From Ruminococcus sp. (GTDB lineage: Bacteria > Bacillota > Clostridia > Oscillospirales > Ruminococcaceae): 42,481 bases of DNA. This document shows, piece after piece, positions 8,025 through 13,827 of the stretch (position 1 is its first letter; the number at the start of each line of letters is the position of its first letter). The notes under the pieces are model-generated. The model saw only the letters and a list, made by a program, of their open reading frames with translations, was not told where the DNA came from and searched no databases. The stretch spans positions 1 to 42,481 of the forward strand of contig JAGBNQ010000073.1 in NCBI GenBank assembly GCA_017634275.1, given 5' to 3'. The translations under genes were made by a program, and so were the position numbers.

Positions 8025-8710
8025 TGCTGATGATAAAAAACGACAGGCTCTCGGCGGCAGTGCGCTACAGCGTGCCTTTTGTGCTTGTGCCGTGTCTTGC
8101 CGTGCTGGGGGCTTTGGTACTTGATGAGAGCAGGCATCTGCTTGTGTCGCTCATAGCGGCGGCGCTTGCGCTTTTGCTCTTTGCAGCAGGCTTTGACAAG
8201 AAAAAGATAGGCACGCGCCGAATGGTCATCTGTGCTGTCATGACAGCGCTTGCATTCGCAGGGCGGTTTATCCCCTTTTTAAACCCCATAACCGCTATGG
8301 CTATCATCACGGGCATTTATATGGGCAGCGAGGCAGGCTTTCTGGTAGGCTCGCTTTCGGCGCTGCTTTCTAACTTTTATTTCGGGCAGGGGCCGTGGAC
8401 GGTCTTTCAGATGCTTGCATGGGGGCTGATAGGCTTTTTTGCAGGCGCATTATCAAAGCCGCTTAAGAGCAATACGGTTTTCCTACTTATCTACGGCGCG
8501 CTTTGCGGTGTGCTTTATTCTTTTATTATGGATATATGGACGGTGCTTTGGTATAACAGAGGCTTTTCGTGGGGGCTTTACGCAGGGGCTATAGTTTCTG
8601 CAATTCCCTACACGGCATCATATGTATTTTCAAATGTGCTGTTTCTGTTCTTTCTTTTCAAGCCCTTTGGTGTTAAGCTTGAAAGAATTAAAACTAAATA
8701 CGGTATATAA
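8024..8710 (+). CDS. ECF transporter S component, predicted corrinoid specificity
   Basis: Small polytopic membrane protein of 228 residues with about six hydrophobic segments, the size and shape of an ECF substrate-capture subunit. A glycine-rich segment (GSEAGFLVGSLSALLSNF) is followed by FGQGPWTVFQM, a motif I associate with a group of clostridial S components. It ends the ECF operon and overlaps the ATPase stop by 1 bp, with AAGGTGG as RBS. Specificity cannot be read from the sequence alone. Corrinoid or a B12 precursor is inferred from the riboswitch and the two carrier-like proteins upstream. It is not clearly a match to any named S protein (CbrT, CblT, RibU) by eye, so no symbol is given. 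Confidence 0.8.
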   Translation: MLMIKNDRLSAAVRYSVPFVLVPCLAVLGALVLDESRHLLVSLIAAALALLLFAAGFDKKKIGTRRMVICAVMTALAFAGRFIPFLNPITAMAIITGIYMGSEAGFLVGSLSALLSNFYFGQGPWTVFQMLAWGLIGFFAGALSKPLKSNTVFLLIYGALCGVLYSFIMDIWTVLWYNRGFSWGLYAGAIVSAIPYTASYVFSNVLFLFFLFKPFGVKLERIKTKYGI

Positions 8711-8742
8711 AAACGGCTGATGGATAATTTCATCAGCCGTTT
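8711..8742. terminator. Bidirectional terminator between S component and HTH gene
   Basis: A 12-bp perfect stem pairs AAACGGCTGATG (8711-8722) with CATCAGCCGTTT (8731-8742). A T-rich stretch on one side and the A-run on the other let it serve both converging genes. Confidence 0.8.
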
Positions 8743-8746
8743 GCCT

Positions 8747-8986
8747 TTATCTGTCGTCCTTTGATTTTTCCTTCTCGGGTGGGTAGTACTTTAATATATC
8801 ATACAGATCACATTCAAGATAATCACATATGCGTGTCAGCACATCAAGGTCTACCCTTTGCAGTGAGTTGTTGCAATATGCGTTTAGCTGTGTTTGCTGA
8901 AGGTTGCACTCACGGCATAGCTTGTATTTTGATACGCCCTTTTCTTTTCTGAAATCATCAAGTGTCAGAACTATCTTTCCTCTCAT
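8747..8986 (-). CDS. Small Cro/CI-type HTH regulator
   Basis: A DNA-binding protein of 79 residues consisting almost only of a lambda-repressor-like helix-turn-helix (about 8-65): KYKLCRECNLQQTQLNAYCN covers the two HTH helices and LDVLTRICDYLECDLYDIL the last ones. The frame is open 11 codons further upstream. The ATG at 8986 has AGAGGAGA at correct spacing and gives a normal family start. It faces away from the membrane-protein/zinc-ribbon pair at 9166-10609, with about 180 bp of AT-rich DNA between, so it is a plausible regulator of that pair or of itself. The target is not determined. Confidence 0.85.
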   Translation of the reverse strand: MRGKIVLTLDDFRKEKGVSKYKLCRECNLQQTQLNAYCNNSLQRVDLDVLTRICDYLECDLYDILKYYPPEKEKSKDDR

Positions 8987-9025
8987 ATCAATTCTCCTCT
9001 GTATAATATATGTATCCATTTACAT

Positions 9026-9031
9026 ATTATA
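9026..9031 (-). promoter_or_regulatory. Candidate -10 box of the HTH gene
   Basis: On the minus strand TATAAT lies at 9031-9026, about 40 bp before the chosen start. No good -35 box is visible at 17 bp, so activity may need a partner or the call may be chance. Confidence 0.4.
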
Positions 9032-9104
9032 CAAAAACTATGCACATATTAAAAGATGTATTTGTATGCAATGTAGAAATATACATATATTTTATCCTTT
9101 TTTA

Positions 9105-9133
9105 TTGAACTTAGGCGAAATAAGTGGTATACT
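9105..9133 (+). promoter_or_regulatory. Promoter of the membrane/zinc-ribbon pair
   Basis: TTGAAC (9105-9110) and TATACT (9128-9133) with a 17-bp spacer, located 33 bp before the start codon at 9166. Confidence 0.65.
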
Positions 9134-9165
9134 TTCTATGTAATATTCATATGGGAGGAATGATC

Positions 9166-9513
9166 ATGAAGAAAAAATGTTTGTTTATCAGCTGGGGAAT
9201 AGCAGCTGTAGTGTTTGTTGTAATGTGGGTAGCATCTATTGCAACGGGTGATTTTGATATTACATATTTGTATCAGGTGCCGATCGTTGCAATCATGTAT
9301 GGCGGTCTTGCTGCCGGTATAGGACACCTTGCCCCTAAGCTTAAGCAGATTTATTCATCTATCGTCAGCAAGCTGTATATTGTTCCCGTTATGGGCTTTA
9401 TTATCGGAACGTGCGTATTTCTGGGGCTGTCGATCGCACTTGTGTTTTTCACAGGCTGGTTCTTCGCAATTCTCGACACGGTGAAATTTATACAGAAAAA
9501 GCCGTTAGACTAA
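9166..9513 (+). CDS. Small membrane protein of unknown function
   Basis: 115 residues with three hydrophobic segments: about 5-25, 37-55 with a glycine-rich AIMYGGLAAGIG, and 73-103. The tail (KFIQKKPLD) is basic. No family is recognised. ATG 9166 is chosen because GGGAGG (9153-9158) is seven bases away; the in-frame ATG at 9160 is too close and the extension to 9124 overlaps the promoter. It lies 19 bp before the zinc-ribbon protein gene and was probably co-transcribed with it. The two proteins end in similar membrane segments (TGWFFAILDTVKFI here, LGWLFMVIDLIRLI in the neighbour), which suggests related C-terminal membrane modules. This pair is less GC-rich than the flanking ECF genes. Confidence 0.75.
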   Translation: MKKKCLFISWGIAAVVFVVMWVASIATGDFDITYLYQVPIVAIMYGGLAAGIGHLAPKLKQIYSSIVSKLYIVPVMGFIIGTCVFLGLSIALVFFTGWFFAILDTVKFIQKKPLD

Positions 9514-9532
9514 GCATTAAGGAGGAGAATAA

Positions 9533-10609
9533 ATGCTTTGCACAAGCTGTGGATGTGAACTTGAGGATCATGTAAGGTTTTGCTATAGCTGCGGTGCTGC
9601 CGTAGAATTGCAAAGGGAGAATAATGAGCAAAAACAGCCCGAGGAAATATCGTTAAAGGACGTTTTGCCGCAAAACAGAGTTGTGTACGGCAATGTCAAT
9701 GACGCAGTCAAAGCGTTTTTTGCTGATATAAAGGAAGAGATCGACTCGACAAAAGAGATTTTTATCCTGGCAATTCGTGATGCTAAGGTAAGAAAATTTA
9801 AAAGGTCTGACAGAAAACTTCTGATTCAGGCAAAACAAAACTTTATCTCGGTTGTTTCTCTGGATGCAAAAAAGATAAAGGAATGTGAGAGAATAGCCGA
9901 TGAATATGCAGGGCTTGACAATAAGAATATAAATGAGCTGTTTTCGCGTTTTGATGCTGCTTTGGAGCAGTTTGACAAAAAGGCCGATGAAATGGCAGAA
10001 ACTACTAAGGCAGGCGCTCTTGGCAGCAGTGAGGCAGAATACAGCATAAGCGAGTTTTATGATATATTCTCAGCCTTGAAAAGCAGCATTCGCTTTGCAG
10101 AGGCAGGCGTTTATGATAATTTACAGTGCCTTTTGATAAAGCCGATAAATATCAAAAAAATACAGAAGGCAATTAAAAAGAGCCCCGTATTAAAAGAAAA
10201 GCCAAAGGTCAAGGCATCGAGCAGCAGGAAATATAACTCTGTTGGTGAAATAACTTTCGTGATACTTACATGGGTGGGCTTTTTCGTTCTTCTTTTATCA
10301 AAAAAGCTTATGGGTGATTTTGTTGATAATGAAACGAAAAATCTTTTTTTTAGTGCATTTTTTGCAGGCGCACCGCTCGGCGTTGTACACGCCTTAAAGG
10401 ATGATACAGTCAACGGGCTTATATTCGGCTCGCTTGCATCAGCTCTAAGTGTGTGGTACATGATTTTTATTCCGCCGGTATTTGTTGTTATGATGCTGCC
10501 TCTTGCATTTGGTGTTTTTTTGGTTGTTGCGTGTATGTGCCTGGGCTGGCTTTTTATGGTTATTGATCTTATCAGGCTTATCTTTGGAAAATATATATTC
10601 CCTATATAA
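9533..10609 (+). CDS. Zinc-ribbon membrane protein of unknown function
   Basis: 358 residues. The N-terminus is a zinc ribbon with two CxxC pairs (C3/C6 and C17/C20). A charged, helix-rich middle follows (about 25-230; many Lys/Glu, possibly coiled coil). The last about 120 residues hold three or four membrane segments, ending near LGWLFMVIDLIRLIFGKY. No signal peptide, so the ribbon and middle should be cytoplasmic. RBS AAGGAGGAG is well spaced. It forms a likely two-gene operon with the membrane protein upstream, near a divergent HTH gene. Function is unknown; zinc ribbons of this kind often serve as protein-interaction modules, which is only a general expectation. Confidence 0.8.
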   Translation: MLCTSCGCELEDHVRFCYSCGAAVELQRENNEQKQPEEISLKDVLPQNRVVYGNVNDAVKAFFADIKEEIDSTKEIFILAIRDAKVRKFKRSDRKLLIQAKQNFISVVSLDAKKIKECERIADEYAGLDNKNINELFSRFDAALEQFDKKADEMAETTKAGALGSSEAEYSISEFYDIFSALKSSIRFAEAGVYDNLQCLLIKPINIKKIQKAIKKSPVLKEKPKVKASSSRKYNSVGEITFVILTWVGFFVLLLSKKLMGDFVDNETKNLFFSAFFAGAPLGVVHALKDDTVNGLIFGSLASALSVWYMIFIPPVFVVMMLPLAFGVFLVVACMCLGWLFMVIDLIRLIFGKYIFPI

Positions 10610-10615
10610 CATATA

Positions 10616-10650
10616 CCCCCGAGTGCTGTCATGAGCATTCGGGGGTTTTA
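10616..10650. terminator. Terminator between zinc-ribbon gene and histidine kinase
   Basis: A 12-bp stem pairs CCCCCGAGTGCT (10616-10627) with AGCATTCGGGGG (10634-10645), with one G-T pair, followed by TTTT. It lies between convergent genes and may work in both directions. Confidence 0.85.
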
Positions 10651-10655
10651 TCTTC

Positions 10656-12017
10656 CTATTTATTTTTATCCTGTTTTTTGCTTTCTGTCTTGTTATCCTT
10701 TCCTGCCTTGCCCTTTATAAGCGTGGCAGTAAACAGAATTCCGCCGTCTGTGTTCTTTGCGGTGATCTCGCCCTTGTGCGAGGTGACTATCGCTTTTGCT
10801 ATCGAAAGGCCTATACCGCTGCCGCCCGTTTCACGGGTGCGCGATGAGTCCTCTCTGTAAAATCTGTCGAACAGCTTTGGCAGGCTTTCCTCGGCTATCG
10901 GCTCGCCTTTATTGAAAACGCAAAGCTTTGTTTCCTTGCCCTGCCTTGAAAGGCTTAGCTTTATAGTGGTGTTTTCCTCGGCATATTTTACCGCGTTTTC
11001 GGTAAGTATCGAGGTAAGCTCCCTTATCTGCGCCTCGTCGCCCGTGAACATAAGCCCCTCGGCAACATCGAGCGTTAAGTCTTTATTTTTTGACTTAGCA
11101 AGGGTGATAAACGGCTCTGCTACATCTATCACCGCATCTGAAATATTAAACTCGGTGATTACCATTTCCTGCCTTACCTCGTCCTCCATTTTTGCAAGCT
11201 TAAGCAGCATCTGCACAAGCTCTGACAGGCGCTTTGTCTGGTGGCGAATGCTCTGCGTCCATTCATTCTCGCCCTCAAGCATTTCAATTACCTCGGTATT
11301 TGCGGAGATTATCGCAAGGGGGGTCTTTATCTCATGCCCTGCATCGGTTATAAAGCGCTTTTGCCGCTCCATATTCTCAACCATAGGCTTTATTGCGCGC
11401 TTTGACAACAGTGCGACTAAGACCGTCACCACAATAAGCGAGCTAAAGCCCACAAGGCAGGAGATAAGGAAGAAATTCGTCGCCGTGTTTATGTCGGAAT
11501 TAAAGTCGATAACGACCACGAGCTTGTCCTTATCCGATGTTGTGACTAAAAACTTATACCCGTCGATATACCCCGTTTCCTTGCCGCTTTCAAGTATCTC
11601 CGCGGCGAATGCGCGCGATTCCTTTGAGCTTAGTGCCGCGATGTGGCTTGTGTTTATTATCTTGATCTTGTTTTCAAGGTCTGTCCTGACATAGAAATAT
11701 CTTGTCGCATAGCGCGTTTCTATATCAACATCGCCTGCACCTATGAGGTTTGAGAGGTTTCTCTTTCGCTTTTCTACCTCGGGCGGCTCGGGGTGTGAGC
11801 TGTCATCACCCGGGGCGCTGTCCTTTGAGTCATACCTTTTTAAATGCTCGGTATCAAATTTGCCGCCGCCGTCGGAGATCATCTGCAAAAGCGCGTCGGC
11901 TCGCTCGTTGAGGTTATAGAAGTTTATGCCGCTAATTATCCCGATAATTACAAGCTCTACCGTGAAAAGCGACAGCACAACTATCAGCACGAACTTGCGG
12001 CGAAGTTTATTAAACAT
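10656..12017 (-). CDS. Membrane sensor histidine kinase (orphan)
   Basis: Two-component sensor of 453 residues. Membrane helices at about 9-31 and 182-205 flank an extracytoplasmic sensor region (32-181) of no recognised type, with an acidic/Pro stretch near 66-82. The phospho-acceptor is H228 in DAGHEIKTPLAI. The ATP-binding domain shows TENAVKY (N341) and GSGIGLS (399-405). The tail is lysine-rich. The start at 12017 follows AGGGGTGAC. Kinases of this class are usually encoded just after an OmpR-type response regulator. Here the upstream neighbour is a divergent VTC gene, so the partner lies outside the window or elsewhere. The 11-bp repeats in front of that VTC gene are a candidate target of the missing regulator. 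Confidence 0.93.
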   Translation of the reverse strand: MFNKLRRKFVLIVVLSLFTVELVIIGIISGINFYNLNERADALLQMISDGGGKFDTEHLKRYDSKDSAPGDDSSHPEPPEVEKRKRNLSNLIGAGDVDIETRYATRYFYVRTDLENKIKIINTSHIAALSSKESRAFAAEILESGKETGYIDGYKFLVTTSDKDKLVVVIDFNSDINTATNFFLISCLVGFSSLIVVTVLVALLSKRAIKPMVENMERQKRFITDAGHEIKTPLAIISANTEVIEMLEGENEWTQSIRHQTKRLSELVQMLLKLAKMEDEVRQEMVITEFNISDAVIDVAEPFITLAKSKNKDLTLDVAEGLMFTGDEAQIRELTSILTENAVKYAEENTTIKLSLSRQGKETKLCVFNKGEPIAEESLPKLFDRFYREDSSRTRETGGSGIGLSIAKAIVTSHKGEITAKNTDGGILFTATLIKGKAGKDNKTESKKQDKNK

Positions 12018-12036
12018 AAAGTCACCCCTTTTTCAA

Positions 12037-12064
12037 TGCACAATGCATAATGCACAATGCACAA
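12037..12064. repeat. Heptad array TGCACAA x4 before the kinase gene
   Basis: Four units in a row: TGCACAA, TGCATAA, TGCACAA, TGCACAA. The array lies in the kinase 5' leader about 10 bp before its RBS. Identical units occur at 40499-40526 and 42441-42461. Confidence 0.9.
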
Positions 12065-12119
12065 TTTTTTTGCTGCCCTCTTCTCTTTTATAAGGGAAGG
12101 GGGTATCACCTTTTTGCAT

Positions 12120-12152
12120 ATTATACCATATATATGTTAATATTTAATTAAC
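12120..12152 (-). promoter_or_regulatory. Kinase promoter -10 with overlapping inverted repeat
   Basis: On the minus strand TATAAT lies at 12125-12120. Upstream, covering the expected -35 zone, is the perfect inverted repeat GTTAAT-N5-ATTAAC (12136-12152), a plausible operator. The regulator is unknown. Confidence 0.5.
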
Positions 12153-12288
12153 ACGGCGCGGTATTCCTTAAAAAAATTATAGCGCCTTTAGCTTAAGTTT
12201 AATTAAAAATAGAATATTTCCGGGGAAATAAAAATAAATTTTGTGCGCAAACGGCGTATTTTCGGGATAAATCAGATTTTTAAAAAAC

Positions 12289-12343
12289 TTTAGGTAAACT
12301 TTAAGTAGGATTTAAGGTTCATTTTAGGTTTGGAAGTTATAAT
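12289..12343 (+). promoter_or_regulatory. Four 11-bp direct repeats and -10 box before the VTC operon
   Basis: Units start at 12289, 12300, 12311 and 12322: TTTAGGTAAAC, TTTAAGTAGGA, TTTAAGGTTCA, TTTTAGGTTTG. A weaker fifth unit may start at 12278. TATAAT follows at 12338-12343, with no good -35 box at 17 bp. Direct repeats at one helical turn just above a -10 are the arrangement known for OmpR/PhoB-family activators, so an activator-dependent promoter is inferred. Confidence 0.6.
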
Positions 12344-12379
12344 AAAACCATAGCAAAGAGAGAAAAGGAAGTGACCGTT

Positions 12380-13102
12380 ATGGCAGGACAGATATTTGAA
12401 AGAGTTGAAAAGAAATACTTGCTTGATGAGTATCAATATACAGAGCTGCAAAAAGTCCTTAAGGGAAGGTTTCAGATAGATAATTACGGTAAGACGACTA
12501 TCAACAACATCTACTACGATACCCCCGATGATCTGCTTATCAGGCGCTCGCTTGAAAAGCCCGTCTACAAGGAAAAGCTGAGAGTTCGCTCCTACGGCAG
12601 GGCGGACGAGGATACTAAGGTCTTCATCGAGCTTAAGAAAAAGTATAAGGGCGTAGTTTACAAGAGAAGAACGAGCATGAAACTCAGGGACAGCGACAGC
12701 TTTTTATCCTGCGAAACAAAGCCAGGCAAGAGCCCGCAGATAGAAAACGAGATACAGTATTTCATGAATTTTTATGAGGGAATAGCCCCTGCAATGTATA
12801 TAGGCTATGACAGAATAGCAATGTTCGGCCTTGAAAACAAAGACCTGCGTATAACATTTGATACGAGTATACGCTACAGACAGACCGATTTAAGGCTTGA
12901 CAAGGGCTCTTACGGCGAGCAGCTTTTAGAGCCGGGGCAGACCCTTATGGAAATAAAGATACCCGGAGTTATGCCGCTGTGGCTTTCAAAGGAGCTTACA
13001 AGGCTCAGGATATTCCCGACAAGCTTTTCAAAGTACGGCAAAGCATATACAAAGGTTTTTACACAGGCAATAGAGAAAGGTAAGGTGTATTATTGTGCTT
13101 GA
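12380..13102 (+). CDS. VTC-domain protein (polyphosphate-polymerase-like)
   Basis: 240 residues spanning one VTC/triphosphate-tunnel-type domain. Basic and acidic tunnel residues typical of the fold are visible: FERVEKKYLL (5-14), KEKLRVRSYG (64-73), FIELKKKYKG (82-91), YIGYDRIAMF and MEIKIPG. Eukaryotic VTC4 domains make polyphosphate from ATP; activity of this stand-alone bacterial form is inferred from the family. A GTG at 12371 is also open, but AGGAAGTG sits correctly for the ATG at 12380. The stop overlaps the GTG start of the DUF4956 gene. A VTC, DUF4956, Cthe_2159 order recurs in Firmicutes (recalled, not checked) and suggests one membrane-linked system. Confidence 0.88.
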   Translation: MAGQIFERVEKKYLLDEYQYTELQKVLKGRFQIDNYGKTTINNIYYDTPDDLLIRRSLEKPVYKEKLRVRSYGRADEDTKVFIELKKKYKGVVYKRRTSMKLRDSDSFLSCETKPGKSPQIENEIQYFMNFYEGIAPAMYIGYDRIAMFGLENKDLRITFDTSIRYRQTDLRLDKGSYGEQLLEPGQTLMEIKIPGVMPLWLSKELTRLRIFPTSFSKYGKAYTKVFTQAIEKGKVYYCA

Positions 13103-13793
13103 TAATTTATATAAATCAATTTTTGATGTGGCAGCAGACGGAACAGTAAGCCTGACTGGCGGAGATTTTATTATATGTATGCATACGGCGGTGGCGCTGG
13201 GGCTTTTGATAGCCTTCTCGTTCAGGTTTAAGCATAAGATGACAAAGGGCTTTGCGGTAACGCTTGCACTTCTTCCTGCGGCGGTAGCGCTTGTTATAAC
13301 CTTAGTAAACGGCAACCTCGGCACGGGCGTTGCGGTAATGGGTGCATTCTCACTTGTTCGTTTTCGCTCTATCCCCGGCTCGGCTAAGGATATATGCGCG
13401 ATATTCATAGCAATGGCAGCAGGCCTTGCAGCAGCAACGGGCTTTATAGCGGTAGCATTTGTATTCACTATACTTATCTGTTTGCTGAATATCCTCTACA
13501 CATATATCCCCTTCGGCGGCAAGGACGATGATGAAAAGACACTTAAGGTAACTATCCCCGAGGGGCTTGACTACACAAGTATATTTGACGACCTTTTTGA
13601 AAAGTATTTAACAGATGTTTCGCTTGACAGCGTAAAGACAACAAATATGGGCAGCCTCTTCAAGCTCGATTACTCTATCAAGGCCAAGAGCGCTGAGGAC
13701 GAAAGAAAGCTTATTGATGAGATAAGAACAAGAAACGGAAATCTTGAGATATCCATTTTAAGAAAGCAGTATGGTGTTAAAGAGGAGCTTTGA
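13095..13793 (+). CDS. DUF4956 membrane protein
   Basis: 232 residues. About four membrane segments (near 25-43, 52-72, 97-117 and 118-140) enclose the strongly conserved-looking GTGVAVMGAFSLVRFRS. A cytoplasmic domain of about 85 residues follows (TLKVTIPEGLDYTSIFDDLF onward). The start is GTG at 13095, inside the end of the VTC gene, with AAGGTG seven bases upstream. DUF4956 proteins commonly accompany VTC-domain proteins. A channel or anchor for polyphosphate synthesis is a reasonable but unproven idea. Confidence 0.88.
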   Translation: MLDNLYKSIFDVAADGTVSLTGGDFIICMHTAVALGLLIAFSFRFKHKMTKGFAVTLALLPAAVALVITLVNGNLGTGVAVMGAFSLVRFRSIPGSAKDICAIFIAMAAGLAAATGFIAVAFVFTILICLLNILYTYIPFGGKDDDEKTLKVTIPEGLDYTSIFDDLFEKYLTDVSLDSVKTTNMGSLFKLDYSIKAKSAEDERKLIDEIRTRNGNLEISILRKQYGVKEEL

Positions 13794-13807
13794 TAAAGCT
13801 CCTCTTT
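13779..13807 (+). terminator. Perfect 13-bp hairpin over the DUF4956 stop, possible attenuator
   Basis: AAAGAGGAGCTTT (13779-13791) pairs completely with AAAGCTCCTCTTT (13795-13807) around a three-base loop and includes the DUF4956 stop codon. Only three T follow within the stem end, so it may act as a partial terminator or 3' stabiliser that lowers expression of the next gene. Confidence 0.55.
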
Positions 13808-13827
13808 GAAAAGAAAGGGAGAAAACT

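Noticed and set aside
8947-9019. Eleven-codon upstream extension of the HTH protein
   Set aside because: The AGAGGAGA RBS fits only the ATG at 8986.
12037-12064. CRISPR-like repeat
   Set aside because: The units are 7 bp with no spacers, and no cas gene is present.
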